From the NCBI GenBank assembly GCA_945860955.1, contig CAMATH010000031.1:1-64000 (forward strand): a stretch of DNA of 64,000 bases, in the 5' to 3' direction. The notes beneath the pieces are model-generated. The model worked only from the letters and a program-made list of their open reading frames with translations. It was not told where the DNA came from and made no database searches. Numbering within the stretch: the stretch's first letter is position 1; each line of letters starts with the position of its first letter. The stretch comes from Planctomicrobium piriforme. Its GTDB lineage: Bacteria; Planctomycetota; Planctomycetia; Planctomycetales; Planctomycetaceae. Below are positions 30,547 to 39,756 of this stretch, in pieces. The translations under genes and the position numbers were made by a program.

Positions 30547-31647
30547 ATGATCAGTTCCCTGCTGCGCTCCCAGCTCTGGATTCGTTGGTCTTTGGCCATG
30601 TTGTCGATCGGCTGCATCGCGCCGCAATCGCTGCACGCCGCCGACCCCATCATCCCCGCCGACCCCATCATCCCCGCCGACGCCAAAGTCGAAAAACTGT
30701 TCGAAGCCCGCGTGTTGACCGAAGGGGTCGCCGTCGCTCCCGATGGCCTCGTCTACTTCAGCGAGATCACCTTTTCGCATGTCGCCCGCGACGAACGGGG
30801 GGCGATCGAAGCGGGACACATCTGGCGGTTCGATCCTTCTACGGGCAAGACGGCGATCTTCCGCTCCCCCAGTGGCATGTCGAATGGCATCAAATTTGAC
30901 GCGGCGGGAAACATGATCGTCGCCGAGGGGGCTGATTACGGTGGCCGCCGCGTCACCCGCACCGACATGTCGACCGGCAAGACACACATCATCGCCGGTT
31001 TGTACGAAGGCCGCCCGCTCAACTCGCCGAACGACATCGCGATCGACGAGAAGGGACGAATCTTCTTCAGTGATCCGCGCTACCTGGGACACGAACCGAT
31101 CGACCAGTCGGTGATGGCGGTCTACCGCATTGATACGGACGGCACCCTGCACCGGGTGGTGACTGACGCGGGGAAGCCGAATGGTGTGGCGATCTCCCCC
31201 GATCAAAAGACGCTGTACGTGGTCAGCAACGAGAACGGGACCACGGCGATCGAGCGGCTCGACAAAGGAGGCGCGGCCCAGGCGGACAAAGTGACGACGC
31301 CACTTCGCAAGGGACACATGGCACTGATGGCCTATGACCTGGCCGCCGATGGGTCGGCGAAGTTCCGCAAGACGCTGGTCGATTACGCCCCCCAGGACGG
31401 CCCTGACGGATTGACCGTCGACAAGGACGGGAACCTGTGGGTGGCGGTTCGGGCGGAGAATCGTCCGGGAATCTGCGTGTACTCTCCCGACGGAAAGGAA
31501 CTCGCGTACCTCAAGACCGAGGTTCCGACCAATGTCGGATTCGGTCGCGGGAAAGACGCCAACCTGCTGTACATCACGGCTGGAAAAAGCCTGTACCGCG
31601 TGCGTGTGAACCGCGAGGGGTACCAGCTTCCCGCCAAGAAGGGTTAG
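30547..31647 (+). CDS. SMP-30/gluconolactonase-like exported beta-propeller
   Basis: 366 residues from the ATG at 30547. A signal peptide (MISSLLRSQLWIRWSLAMLSIGCIAPQSLHAAD) is followed by a six-bladed propeller with SMP-30 signatures: EGVAVAPDGLVYFSE, NSPNDIAIDEKGRIFFSDPRY, GKPNGVAISPDQKTLYVVS and DGLTVDKDGNLWVA. Such enzymes are metal-dependent lactonases acting on sugar lactones. The acidic metal ligands fall in the usual places (E in EGVA, N in SPND, D in DGLT). Just after the signal peptide an 18-bp unit is duplicated, giving ADPIIP twice. A strong terminator follows. Confidence 0.92.
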   Translation: MISSLLRSQLWIRWSLAMLSIGCIAPQSLHAADPIIPADPIIPADAKVEKLFEARVLTEGVAVAPDGLVYFSEITFSHVARDERGAIEAGHIWRFDPSTGKTAIFRSPSGMSNGIKFDAAGNMIVAEGADYGGRRVTRTDMSTGKTHIIAGLYEGRPLNSPNDIAIDEKGRIFFSDPRYLGHEPIDQSVMAVYRIDTDGTLHRVVTDAGKPNGVAISPDQKTLYVVSNENGTTAIERLDKGGAAQADKVTTPLRKGHMALMAYDLAADGSAKFRKTLVDYAPQDGPDGLTVDKDGNLWVAVRAENRPGICVYSPDGKELAYLKTEVPTNVGFGRGKDANLLYITAGKSLYRVRVNREGYQLPAKKG

Positions 31648-31660
31648 TTGTCGGCACTCG

Positions 31661-31694
31661 CCCCCCACAGGGAACTGTGGGGGGGGCATTTTTT
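31661..31694 (+). terminator. Rho-independent terminator of the SMP-30-like gene
   Basis: The stem CCCCCCACAG (31661-31670) pairs with CTGTGGGGGG (31675-31684) around the loop GGAA. A T-run begins at 31689. It lies 14 nt after the stop codon. Confidence 0.9.
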
Positions 31695-31753
31695 GACAAC
31701 TCCTCGTTTGCAGGCTATATCGCGAACGGGGTAAAGTCGGACATCCAGTGAGC

Positions 31754-31862
31754 GACCCCTTGCCGGCTTGCCCGGCAGGTGAAGGAGATCGGTGGCTAAC
31801 TCGACACGCCTCGAATGCGACTCAGACCCCTGCCACGTCCTGTGGCAGGTGAATCAGATCGG
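31754..31862. repeat. Two tandem stem-loop units with matched base changes
   Basis: Two units of about 38 bp, 71 bp apart, share GACCCC, a TGCC..GGCA stem-loop and GGTGAA..AGATCGG. In unit 1 the stem is TGCCGG/CCGGCA (31761-31777); in unit 2 it is TGCCAC/GTGGCA (31831-31847). Both halves changed together. The remaining gap 31648-32043 also holds the short repeat at 31961-31998 and nothing else I can name. Confidence 0.65.
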
Positions 31863-31960
31863 CGCTCAGGTATTGCAGTTGACGCGGATGGTACAGCCGA
31901 CTGCGAGCCCGGTGCGCTGGGTGAGTCGGCCGTGCGAGCGTCAACTGGCGTTTCGGTTGG

Positions 31961-31998
31961 AATTCGGGTGATCCTGGCCCCGAAGCGGGCCGTTGATT
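31961..31998. repeat. Short dispersed repeat (GATCCTRGCCCCG family), copy 1
   Basis: TTCGGGTGATCCTGGCCCCG followed by AAGCGGGCCGTTGATT. Near-identical stretches occur at 59562-59594 and 62253-62288, all between genes. The end of the element at 6123-6385 shares AGCGGGCCGTTGAT. Confidence 0.7.
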
Positions 31999-32043
31999 TT
32001 TTTATGCTGCGTTAATTCGACCCGTCACAGAATCGAGTTCGAG

Positions 32044-32406
32044 ATGTCCGAGTATCGCTGCCAGGAGTGTTTTCTCTTACTGCCGTCGGCCGACGCGATT
32101 TGTCCGGAATGCGGCGATTTGCTGGAAACCGAGGCCGAGGCTGCGGGCGAGAATCCGATCTGCTATGCCTGCGGGACAACGGCGACCACGCGCTGTCAAT
32201 GTTGCAACACGTACAGTTGTGTGCGCCACGTGGAATCAATGAAGATCGGTGTGTATCGCGGAGTGGTCCACGAATTGCGCTGCAAGACCTGCCGCGAATC
32301 CGCAGGAAAACTCGCGGAAGAAGTGCTCCAAATGCAGAGAGTATTTCCCTACGTTATGGTCGCGATCGTTGTGATTTGTTTTGTCTTGATTGCACTGAGT
32401 CGGTGA
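32044..32406 (+). CDS. Zinc-ribbon protein with C-terminal membrane helix
   Basis: 120 residues from the ATG at 32044. Cys pairs C6/C9 and C20/C23 make a zinc-ribbon. A second cluster (C40/C43, C51, C53, C54, C59, H62, then C80/C83) probably binds one or two more metal ions. A single hydrophobic helix at 101-118 anchors the C-terminus, leaving the metal-binding part in the cytoplasm. The family is unknown to me; it could be a membrane-tethered adaptor or metal site. It seems to be a single-gene unit. Confidence 0.8.
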   Translation: MSEYRCQECFLLLPSADAICPECGDLLETEAEAAGENPICYACGTTATTRCQCCNTYSCVRHVESMKIGVYRGVVHELRCKTCRESAGKLAEEVLQMQRVFPYVMVAIVVICFVLIALSR

Positions 32407-32739
32407 TGGTCAATCACGCTCGATAACGCGGCCAGCGAAATCAGACCTCGGGCAACAGGCCGTGGTGCGCCGCCTGATCAAACCCGGGGGCGAAGAGCCC
32501 GTTTCGTGACATTCGCCAGATCCCCTACAACCGGAATATTCTTCCGAAACTCGTCGGGTTCTGAGCGACGGGAGCGGAGTCACTCGCTCGCGCCGCACTG
32601 CGGGATTCATACTGAGTGGACTGGGGCCAGTTCGCTTTCGTCGCCCTCCCGATCGAGTGATTCGCGCGACGTGTCGACCTGGAACCGCTACGAACCTGCC
32701 ATTCACCCCGCTTAAAAACCCGAGCGACCGTACCGTCGC
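32407..32739. other. Gene-free stretch ahead of the Ser/Thr kinase gene
   Basis: 333 bp with no convincing gene; a minus-strand open frame (32410-32805) is Arg/Gly-rich, overlaps the kinase start and resembles nothing known. It should hold the kinase promoter, but I see no good hexamer pair and no repeats. Confidence 0.55.
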
Positions 32740-35013
32740 ATGAACTTCCTCACCCGCATCCTCAACGCGTTTCGTCGGCAGAAAACCGACCTCCACCGGT
32801 CGCACGAAGCCCGAATGACCTGGGCCTCTGGTACCGGGCGGACCGCTGTTTCGCGGACCGGCGTGTTTCTTCGACGCCAGTTATGGATCTGGCCGATCAT
32901 CGCCACGGTGTTTCTCGGCACACTGGGATTTCTGGTCAACCGATCCATCGCCGCCACGATGAAGGCGAATCTGCATTCACAACTGACCACGCTCGTCTCG
33001 GTGGAAACCGAGATGCTCCAGAACTGGATTCGGGACAATATGGCGACAGCCGCCTCCCTCGCGAACAATCAGTCGGTGCGAGAAAGTGTCTATGAGCTGA
33101 TTCAGGGACTGGAGAAATCCGCTGAGGGCGAGGTTCCCGTCGACCTCGCGGAGGTCCGTCGAAAACTGCAGAAGCAGCTCAGCCCGACAATCAGCTCGCA
33201 CGGTTACGCCGGGTTTATTGTGGCGGATAAGTCCCGTCGGATTCTGGCAGCCGCCACCCAGGAGTTGGTTGGACAGCAGTCGATTCCCGAATTCGAAACG
33301 GCGTTCTCAACCGTTCTGAAGGGAAACACGACAATTTGCCCTCCGTTCGCCAGCGTGGTGATGCTGCGAGACGCTTCGGGGCGACTTCGTTCGGGAGTGC
33401 CAACGATGTTTGTTTGCGCTCCGGTTCGCGATTCGAGCTTTGAAGTTGTGGGACTTCTGGCGTTGCGAATTCTTCCCGAACTCGAGTTCACCCGAATCCT
33501 GCAACTCGGTCAGTTTGGTGTTTCAGGAGAAACGTACGCCTTCGACAAACAGGGAACGATGGTTTCGAACAGCCGGTTCGATGACCAGTTGGTTCTCCTG
33601 GGGATCATCCCTGACCGGAGTGATTCCCAGTCGATCCTGAACGTGCAATTGCGGGATCCCCAAGGAGACATGACGGCGGGTTACCGACCGACGGTTCGCA
33701 GGTCCGAACAACCCTTGACGAAGCCTGTCGCGGAAGCGATTTCGGGAAAGAACGTAGTCGAAATCGAAGGTTACCGCGACTACCGGGGCGTGCCAAAACT
33801 CGGGGCGTGGATCTGGCTCGCCGACTACGGGATGGGAGTGGTCACCGAGGTGGACCGAGTCGAGGCTTACCGGCCGCTCACGATTCTGCATTGGACATTC
33901 CGCAGCCTGATCGCGCTGCTCGCGGTCAGTTCGGTTGTGATCTTCGTCTTCACGCTGCGGGTCGCGAAGTTGCAACGCGAGGCTCAGAAGGCCTCGATCG
34001 AGGCGAAACAGCTCGGGCAGTATACGCTCGAAGAAAAACTGGGTGCCGGTGGTATGGGGGTGGTTTACAAGGGGCACCACGCGATGCTGCGGCGACCCAC
34101 CGCCATCAAGATGCTCGACGTCGACAAAGTCAACGACGCGTCGGTTGAGCGGTTCTCCCGCGAAGTGCAGATCACCTGCCAGCTCAATCATCCCAACACG
34201 ATCGCGATCTACGATTACGGTCGAACCCCGGAAGGGGTGTTCTACTACGCGATGGAATACCTCGACGGCATCAACCTCCAGACGCTGGTCGAGCGGCATG
34301 GGCCACAGCCTGAGTCGCGGGTGATTCACATTCTCCACCAGATTTGCGGCTCACTGTACGAAGCGCATTCACTGGGGCTGGTACATCGCGACATCAAGCC
34401 GGCGAACATCATGCTCAACCGCCGGGGGGCCGAGGCCGATGTGGTGAAAGTCCTCGATTTTGGACTCGTAAAAGCGATCGACGACGCCAAACAGGCGGGA
34501 TTGACCGCCGCGAATTCTCTGACGGGAACGCCACTCTATATGGCACCCGAATCGATCCAGACGCCCAACTCGGTCGACGGCCGCAGTGACCTTTACGCCG
34601 TGGGGGCTGTCGGATACTTCCTGCTCACCGGACATCCCGTCTTCGACGCGTCGAACCTCGTCGTCCTGTGTCAGCAGCATGTTGACGCGGTTCCAATTCC
34701 TCCCTCGCAGAAACTGGGCCGACCCGTCTCGGCGGAACTGGAAAACGCGTTGCTGTCGTGTCTGGAAAAGCTCCGTTCGAAACGACCGCAGACGGCCCGG
34801 GAATTGGCTCAACTCTTGTCGCGGGCTCCAACGGCCCACGATTGGACATTGGAACTCGCCGACGACTGGTGGAATCGCAGAGAACGAGGCACACTGCCGC
34901 CGCAGCCAACGCTGGCGGGTTCGAACGTCGTAGAACGCTCATCAGAATTCGACCAAACCATGATTGGCGTCCCAGAGGCGGAGACCGAACAGGGACTGGA
35001 TCACCCGGGTTGA
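32740..35013 (+). CDS. Transmembrane Ser/Thr protein kinase with extracytoplasmic Cache-type sensor
   Basis: 757 residues. A short cytoplasmic N-terminus is followed by a membrane helix (48-66), a sensor domain of about 310 residues outside the membrane, and a second helix (about 385-407). A complete Hanks-type kinase domain lies inside: GAGGMG near 435, catalytic Lys K457 in AIK, HRD in LVHRDIKPANIML near 549, D573-F-G, and MAPES. The sensor has the look of a double Cache domain (LQNWIRDNMATAASLANNQSVRE; FGVSGETYAFDKQGTMVSNSRF), which in other receptors binds small ligands. The start has no clear ribosome-binding site. The next gene follows after 9 nt, so the two should be co-transcribed. 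Confidence 0.93.
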   Translation: MNFLTRILNAFRRQKTDLHRSHEARMTWASGTGRTAVSRTGVFLRRQLWIWPIIATVFLGTLGFLVNRSIAATMKANLHSQLTTLVSVETEMLQNWIRDNMATAASLANNQSVRESVYELIQGLEKSAEGEVPVDLAEVRRKLQKQLSPTISSHGYAGFIVADKSRRILAAATQELVGQQSIPEFETAFSTVLKGNTTICPPFASVVMLRDASGRLRSGVPTMFVCAPVRDSSFEVVGLLALRILPELEFTRILQLGQFGVSGETYAFDKQGTMVSNSRFDDQLVLLGIIPDRSDSQSILNVQLRDPQGDMTAGYRPTVRRSEQPLTKPVAEAISGKNVVEIEGYRDYRGVPKLGAWIWLADYGMGVVTEVDRVEAYRPLTILHWTFRSLIALLAVSSVVIFVFTLRVAKLQREAQKASIEAKQLGQYTLEEKLGAGGMGVVYKGHHAMLRRPTAIKMLDVDKVNDASVERFSREVQITCQLNHPNTIAIYDYGRTPEGVFYYAMEYLDGINLQTLVERHGPQPESRVIHILHQICGSLYEAHSLGLVHRDIKPANIMLNRRGAEADVVKVLDFGLVKAIDDAKQAGLTAANSLTGTPLYMAPESIQTPNSVDGRSDLYAVGAVGYFLLTGHPVFDASNLVVLCQQHVDAVPIPPSQKLGRPVSAELENALLSCLEKLRSKRPQTARELAQLLSRAPTAHDWTLELADDWWNRRERGTLPPQPTLAGSNVVERSSEFDQTMIGVPEAETEQGLDHPG

Positions 35014-35022
35014 GGAGATGAG

Positions 35023-36867
35023 ATGCCTCGGATTTCCGGTCGTCGTCGCATACTGCTGATTCAGCTCCCCATTCCACAACCGGGCATGGAGCCTGCGGAG
35101 GGGAATGTCCCGCTGGCCGCCGCCTATTTGATGATGCTGGCGCGGGCTCGCGGGCTCGAAGAGTGGTACGAAATCGAGATTCTCCCTGCGGCACTCGCGA
35201 ATCGACTCTCCGATCGCGGGTTGGCCGCTGAGATTCAGAACCGCGATCCCTGGATGGTCGGCTGGACCTGCTACCTCTGGAATGTCGAGCGGTCACTGGA
35301 AATCTCCCGGTACGTCAAGCAGACATGTCCCGAAACGCGGATCATTGTCGGCGGTCCGGAAATCACCGCCGACAATGACTGGGTACTCCGGCGGCCGGAA
35401 ATCGACTTCGCCGCCATTGGTGAGGGAGAACAGACGTTTTGTGAACTGCTGATGGAACTCTTGGCGGCCGACGTTCCAATCCATCCAATCGCCGGCCTGT
35501 ATGTCTCGCCCGCGCTGGCGAACACGATTCGCGGCGAGTGGAACGAAAATCCGACCGTACGAGGTGACATCCCGAGTTTTCGTCAACCGCTCCCCAATCT
35601 CAATGAAGTCTCGTCCCCCTATCTGGCAGGGATCCTCGACGCCGCCGACGAACGGTTGATGCTGCTGGAGACCTTGCGGGGGTGCGTCTTCAAATGCAAG
35701 TTTTGTTATTACCCCAAAAGCTATGACGATCTCTATTTCGTAGCGAAAGAGAAGATTATCGCGAATCTCGAACACGCCCGACGGCGCGGGGCGAAAGAAG
35801 TGGTGCTGCTCGATCCCACTCTCAACCAGCGGCGCGACTTTGACGAGTTTCTCAGGCTGCTCGCCGACTGCAATGCCGATCATCAATTCACCTATTTCGG
35901 CGAGCTTCGGGCCGAGGGAATCACGTCGAAGACCGCGAAACTCCTGCGGGAGGCGAATTTCAAACAGGTCGAAATCGGCCTTCAATCGATCGATCCTCTG
36001 GCTCAGGATCTGATGGACCGCAAGAACAACCTCAAGGCGTTTGAACGGGGCGTGCGGGCGCTGCGCGACGAGGGGATTTCGGTCAAAGTCGATCTCATCA
36101 TCGGACTGCCGGGCGATACGAAGGCGTCGATTCAACGCAGCCTCGACTACCTGAAAAGCAGCAACCTGTATGACGAAGCCCAGGTCTTCAATCTGGCGGT
36201 GTTGCCGGGAACGGCGTTTCGGCAGGAAGCGGCGGATTTGGGACTGGAGTATCAGGCCCGTCCCCCTTACTACGTCCTCAAGACACCAACGCTTGAATTG
36301 TGTGACCTGTATCAGTTGATGGACACCGCCGAGGAAGTGTTCGAAACCGAATTCGACCCGCTGCCTGACCCGGTCATTCCCGAACTCGCTCCACAAGAAC
36401 CCGTTGTCACGCGGCACGACGCATGTCGTATTGATTTGGATTCTCTGCGTGAGAACCACACGAACGGAACTCATCTGTGTTCCATCCTGGGGCCGCCCGA
36501 CACACGAACTCAAGCGTTTACACTGTGGTTGCGCGCTGGCGACATGGCTTCACATGTCGAATCGGCGACCCGGTTGATTGAGCGATTGTTAAGCGAAAAC
36601 CCACACACCACATTGCAGGTGCTGTTGGAACCGGACGACGCCACGTCGGTCACCCCGACCGTATTGGAAAACCTCAAGCGAACGTGTTACCTCCAGGCGA
36701 CCTATCTCGACCGCTTCTACTCGATCTTTCCCGGGCCAATGAAAGGCTCAAAACGACTGATCGTGCTGTTGAAACCGGACGACGCCACGCGAATCGCCCC
36801 GGAAGAACTCGCCGTCCTCAGCGACATCGCGACCGTCGTGCCCCATGTCCCCAGTCAACAGATTTGA
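35023..36867 (+). CDS. B12-binding-domain radical SAM protein
   Basis: 614 residues, with GAGGAG just before the ATG. The N-terminal 160 residues resemble a cobalamin-binding Rossmann domain (LLIQLPIPQPG ... VGWTCYLWN ... RIIVGGPEITA), but the classic DxHxxG cobalamin motif is not evident. The radical SAM domain has its 4Fe-4S ligands at C221, C225 and C228 (CVFKCKFC), and GLQSIDPLAQDLMDRKN later in the barrel. About 150 C-terminal residues are of unknown type. Relatives methylate or rearrange unreactive carbons. It sits 9 nt after the Cache-kinase gene; the substrate is unknown. Confidence 0.9.
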   Translation: MPRISGRRRILLIQLPIPQPGMEPAEGNVPLAAAYLMMLARARGLEEWYEIEILPAALANRLSDRGLAAEIQNRDPWMVGWTCYLWNVERSLEISRYVKQTCPETRIIVGGPEITADNDWVLRRPEIDFAAIGEGEQTFCELLMELLAADVPIHPIAGLYVSPALANTIRGEWNENPTVRGDIPSFRQPLPNLNEVSSPYLAGILDAADERLMLLETLRGCVFKCKFCYYPKSYDDLYFVAKEKIIANLEHARRRGAKEVVLLDPTLNQRRDFDEFLRLLADCNADHQFTYFGELRAEGITSKTAKLLREANFKQVEIGLQSIDPLAQDLMDRKNNLKAFERGVRALRDEGISVKVDLIIGLPGDTKASIQRSLDYLKSSNLYDEAQVFNLAVLPGTAFRQEAADLGLEYQARPPYYVLKTPTLELCDLYQLMDTAEEVFETEFDPLPDPVIPELAPQEPVVTRHDACRIDLDSLRENHTNGTHLCSILGPPDTRTQAFTLWLRAGDMASHVESATRLIERLLSENPHTTLQVLLEPDDATSVTPTVLENLKRTCYLQATYLDRFYSIFPGPMKGSKRLIVLLKPDDATRIAPEELAVLSDIATVVPHVPSQQI

Positions 36868-36885
36868 CATTCGTTGAAGCGATCC

Positions 36886-36908
36886 GCTTCATCCTCTTCA
36901 TCCTGTCA
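36886..36908. repeat. Fragment of the ATCCTCTTCATCC repeat family
   Basis: GCTTCATCCTCTTCATCCTGTC, the core of the inverted arm seen in the 6123 and 61819 elements, lies between the two convergent genes ending at 36867 and 36917. Confidence 0.6.
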
Positions 36909-36916
36909 AAAAAACC

Positions 36917-38461
36917 TTACAGGCCATTCATCGGCGGGGCACCTGTCACCACCAATTCCGGTTGCCCCCGTTTCCGTTCCAGTCGCACCGACATTCGGGA
37001 TCCATCCGCCAGATCATACGCCCAGTGTTCGGTGAACACCTTGGCGGTCGCGATTCGCGATATCCGGTGCGGCACCCCCAACGCCCGACGTGCCTGATCC
37101 TGATTCATCCCGTTTTCCACACGCCCCGATCGAATCGCCTTTTCAAACCGACTCTCCGGACGATTCTCAAACTCCTTCTGCGTCAGCCAGCGTCCCTCGT
37201 GCAGGCGATATCCCAGCGACTGCATTCTCTCTTCCAGCAACGCCGAACCCGGCACTCGTTTCCAAACCTCCATCAGCAGTTGCGCGCCCAATTCCGGACG
37301 GGCGAGCAGCGTCCGGTACTCGTTCGCCAGATCGAGCGCGCCGTCGACATCTAAGTCATCCAGTTTCTTTCGCCGCATCGCGAGCCACGTCTCGACAAGC
37401 TGCCGCCCCTGATCGGCCTGACCTCGCAGGCGGTAGTCTGACTCCAGCGCGACCAGTTCACCCCGCGTCAGTTTTTCGACATCCCGCGCCCGCCGCTCCA
37501 GTGCCTGGTCCCGCAACTCCTGCGCCTTCGCCTTTTCCTCCGGAATCAACCGCTCGATCGAGTCCGACACCTCGATCACGTTGCTGTCGTCGGGCTTCAG
37601 CCGCGAGAGCAACAGCCTCAATTCGACAGCGGCGTACAGCATGCGGTGCATCTGCGAGCGCTTGCTGGCCGACGCGCCGCGATACGTTTCCAAGGGCTGC
37701 TTAAAGTAACGTTCCCGCAGCGGAAGATCCCACGCCATGGTTGGTTGATCGCATCCCGACAATCGTCCCCGGGCAAGAATGAGAAATTCGTCGAGTTCCG
37801 GCGGCGCGGCCTCCCGCAGACTCTGATACCGCGCGACGCATCCCTGATGATCAACAGACTGAATAAACCCCGCTCCCGCACCACGCGCTTTCGCTCGGTC
37901 GGCGAGCAGAAACACTGCCGCCGGGTCGTCCGCCGGGATTTCCTTGAGTTCGATGTTGAACGCCGCGTCCCGTGCGTCGCTGGCCTCGCCAAGCAACTGC
38001 GAGTCGTTATAGAACCGACCCCGTCCCTCGGCCCAATCGGCCAGAGCATGCCACTTCTTCGCCGACTCTCCCTTGAGCCCTTTTTTGCGACTCGCGAATG
38101 TCTCCGCGTCCGACGGCATGGGGGAGAGCGACTCGATCAGAAATTCCAGCTTGAATGTGTCGGGATTCCGGACAACGGTTCCACGCACTTCCACATTCTG
38201 AACTGATTTCGTCAGTTTCGACGCCGCTTTTCCGACAAACGAAATGTCGCATTCCTTCAGCCGCAACAGTTGCTTGTCGAAGCCTTGAATTCGTCCTTCG
38301 ACCCGATGACTGTCGGCGGGGGGATTCTTCCCCTGCGGCCACTCTTTGAGCTTCTCCTTGAATTGCTCAACCGTGAAATTCTCCGCCAGCGCCAGACTGC
38401 CGACACCCAGCCAAACCGCCAGGCAGACTTTCAGTCGCAACGCTCGAAGTCGCGTGATCAT
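36917..38461 (-). CDS. Secreted protein of unknown function
   Basis: 514 residues with a signal peptide (KVCLAVWLGVGSLALAEN). Residues 25-115 look like an OB-type or beta-barrel domain (SHRVEGRIQGFDKQLLRLKECDISF ... VEVRGTVVRNP). The rest is mainly helical and repeat-like, with an ending similar to SmpA/OmlA-type folds (MNQDQARRALGVPHRISRI ... EHWAYDLADGSRMSVRLE). The start codon overlaps the previous gene's stop by 4 nt (ATGA), so translation is coupled. I do not recognise the family as a whole. Confidence 0.8.
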   Translation of the reverse strand: MITRLRALRLKVCLAVWLGVGSLALAENFTVEQFKEKLKEWPQGKNPPADSHRVEGRIQGFDKQLLRLKECDISFVGKAASKLTKSVQNVEVRGTVVRNPDTFKLEFLIESLSPMPSDAETFASRKKGLKGESAKKWHALADWAEGRGRFYNDSQLLGEASDARDAAFNIELKEIPADDPAAVFLLADRAKARGAGAGFIQSVDHQGCVARYQSLREAAPPELDEFLILARGRLSGCDQPTMAWDLPLRERYFKQPLETYRGASASKRSQMHRMLYAAVELRLLLSRLKPDDSNVIEVSDSIERLIPEEKAKAQELRDQALERRARDVEKLTRGELVALESDYRLRGQADQGRQLVETWLAMRRKKLDDLDVDGALDLANEYRTLLARPELGAQLLMEVWKRVPGSALLEERMQSLGYRLHEGRWLTQKEFENRPESRFEKAIRSGRVENGMNQDQARRALGVPHRISRIATAKVFTEHWAYDLADGSRMSVRLERKRGQPELVVTGAPPMNGL

Positions 38462-39756
38462 TGCGATAATCCCAATAGATCCGATTGTTGGCGGAGAACG
38501 GCGCGGGTCTCCTCATCCACCGTGAAACCCAGCGCGGCCAACGTGTCGGGATTGGACCACAAGAACCCCGATTGTGGATTCAGTTCAATCACCCATTCAA
38601 AATCCGTGGAGGACTTCGTGCGAAACGCATTCAACTGGGCGGCGAAAATCACCCGGCGTGGTTCGACATGCGACAGGGGCAACCGTCCGAATTCGACGAT
38701 CTCACCGGCGACCCGCACCTGCGTGGGACCAACCGACAGCGGGCATTCGATGTTGTAACTCAACTGCCCCTTCTTGATTGGCAGCAACGTCACCTGCGCA
38801 TCCATCACAATCCAGCCTCCCGCATACTGCGCACGAAACGACTGCTCCCAATTCTGGGGAAGATTCGTCAACGAATTCGCCGCTTCTGTCACCAGTTCGC
38901 CCAGCGAGATCTGGCTCAGGCGGGCGGTGGCGATGGTTTCGCGACCGGTCTGTCGGATCGCCAGCGCCCGCGGCTCGTCTCGTCCCAGAAACGCGATCGC
39001 AGCCACCACCCGTTCATATTCCTCCGCCGCCGTCGCGAGATCTCCCTTTTCCAGTGCGGTCGCGGCGCGTCGACCGCTTTCGGTCATCGTCCGTTCCGCA
39101 ATTCCTTTTTCCCGCTCACGATTCAGCCACCAGACCCCGGTCGCCAAGACCGCGATCGTAATCACCAGAACGAGCCGCACGGTGGTGAAGACGCGCCCTC
39201 CCTTGCGGCCCGGTTTCAGCCGAACCCCTTCGACGGTCACCACCGTCTGTCGGGGATACGATTTGTCGTCGACGGGGGCGGGCGGGGGCGCATGCGAGCT
39301 GAGCGATTTCCCCTGGGCACCGGTACGGCGATCCGTGGAACGGCTCTTCCCCCCGACGCTCGTTTTCGGTCGAGGAACCCCCGTCACGGTGGAGGAGGAC
39401 GGGTCGCCCCGAGCACCGCGGGGAGGCGCTTCAATCAATTCGACGCCACTCGGGTCGGCATCGGGGGGATCCGACGTCGTGTTGGGCAGGTCGCTGTCTC
39501 TTGGCGCGCCGTCGCTCGATGTTCCCTGAAACCAGCCTTCGAGCCCCTTTTGTCGCGCGGGTTTCGGCACCGGGTACGTTGAGACGGGGAGAACGAAATG
39601 GGAAGTTTGGCATTCCGGACAGGGGATGGACTGCGGAATCGACAGCCGATTGCCGACGAGGGAGTGTCCGCAACCACAGCGCAGCTCGTACGCCGAGACG
39701 CGTGTTTCGGTTTGACCCCGAAACAGCCGGGTGGCGTTTGAGAGCCAGTCGGACAT
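38458..39756 (-). CDS. Zinc-ribbon single-pass membrane protein
   Basis: 432 residues. An N-terminal zinc ribbon (C27, C29, C46, C49) is followed by a long Pro/Ser/Thr/Arg-rich disordered linker (about 60-180), one membrane helix (190-211) and a soluble C-terminal domain of 220 residues outside the membrane. The N-terminal ribbon would lie in the cytoplasm. Planctomycetes have many proteins with a zinc ribbon, linker and membrane helix, usually of unknown function. It is translationally coupled (4-nt ATGA overlap) to the secreted protein downstream, so the two probably form one complex or pathway at the envelope. Confidence 0.8.
   Translation of the reverse strand: MSDWLSNATRLFRGQTETRVSAYELRCGCGHSLVGNRLSIPQSIPCPECQTSHFVLPVSTYPVPKPARQKGLEGWFQGTSSDGAPRDSDLPNTTSDPPDADPSGVELIEAPPRGARGDPSSSTVTGVPRPKTSVGGKSRSTDRRTGAQGKSLSSHAPPPAPVDDKSYPRQTVVTVEGVRLKPGRKGGRVFTTVRLVLVITIAVLATGVWWLNREREKGIAERTMTESGRRAATALEKGDLATAAEEYERVVAAIAFLGRDEPRALAIRQTGRETIATARLSQISLGELVTEAANSLTNLPQNWEQSFRAQYAGGWIVMDAQVTLLPIKKGQLSYNIECPLSVGPTQVRVAGEIVEFGRLPLSHVEPRRVIFAAQLNAFRTKSSTDFEWVIELNPQSGFLWSNPDTLAALGFTVDEETRAVLRQQSDLLGLSQ

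Noticed and set aside
30003-30899. Plus-strand frame of 298 codons
   Set aside because: It overlaps the end of the CBM9-like gene and the first third of the SMP-30-like gene in another frame, and is Arg-rich without a domain.
30196-31689. Minus-strand frame of 497 codons
   Set aside because: It covers the SMP-30-like gene in antisense, including its terminator, so it cannot be a sensible gene.
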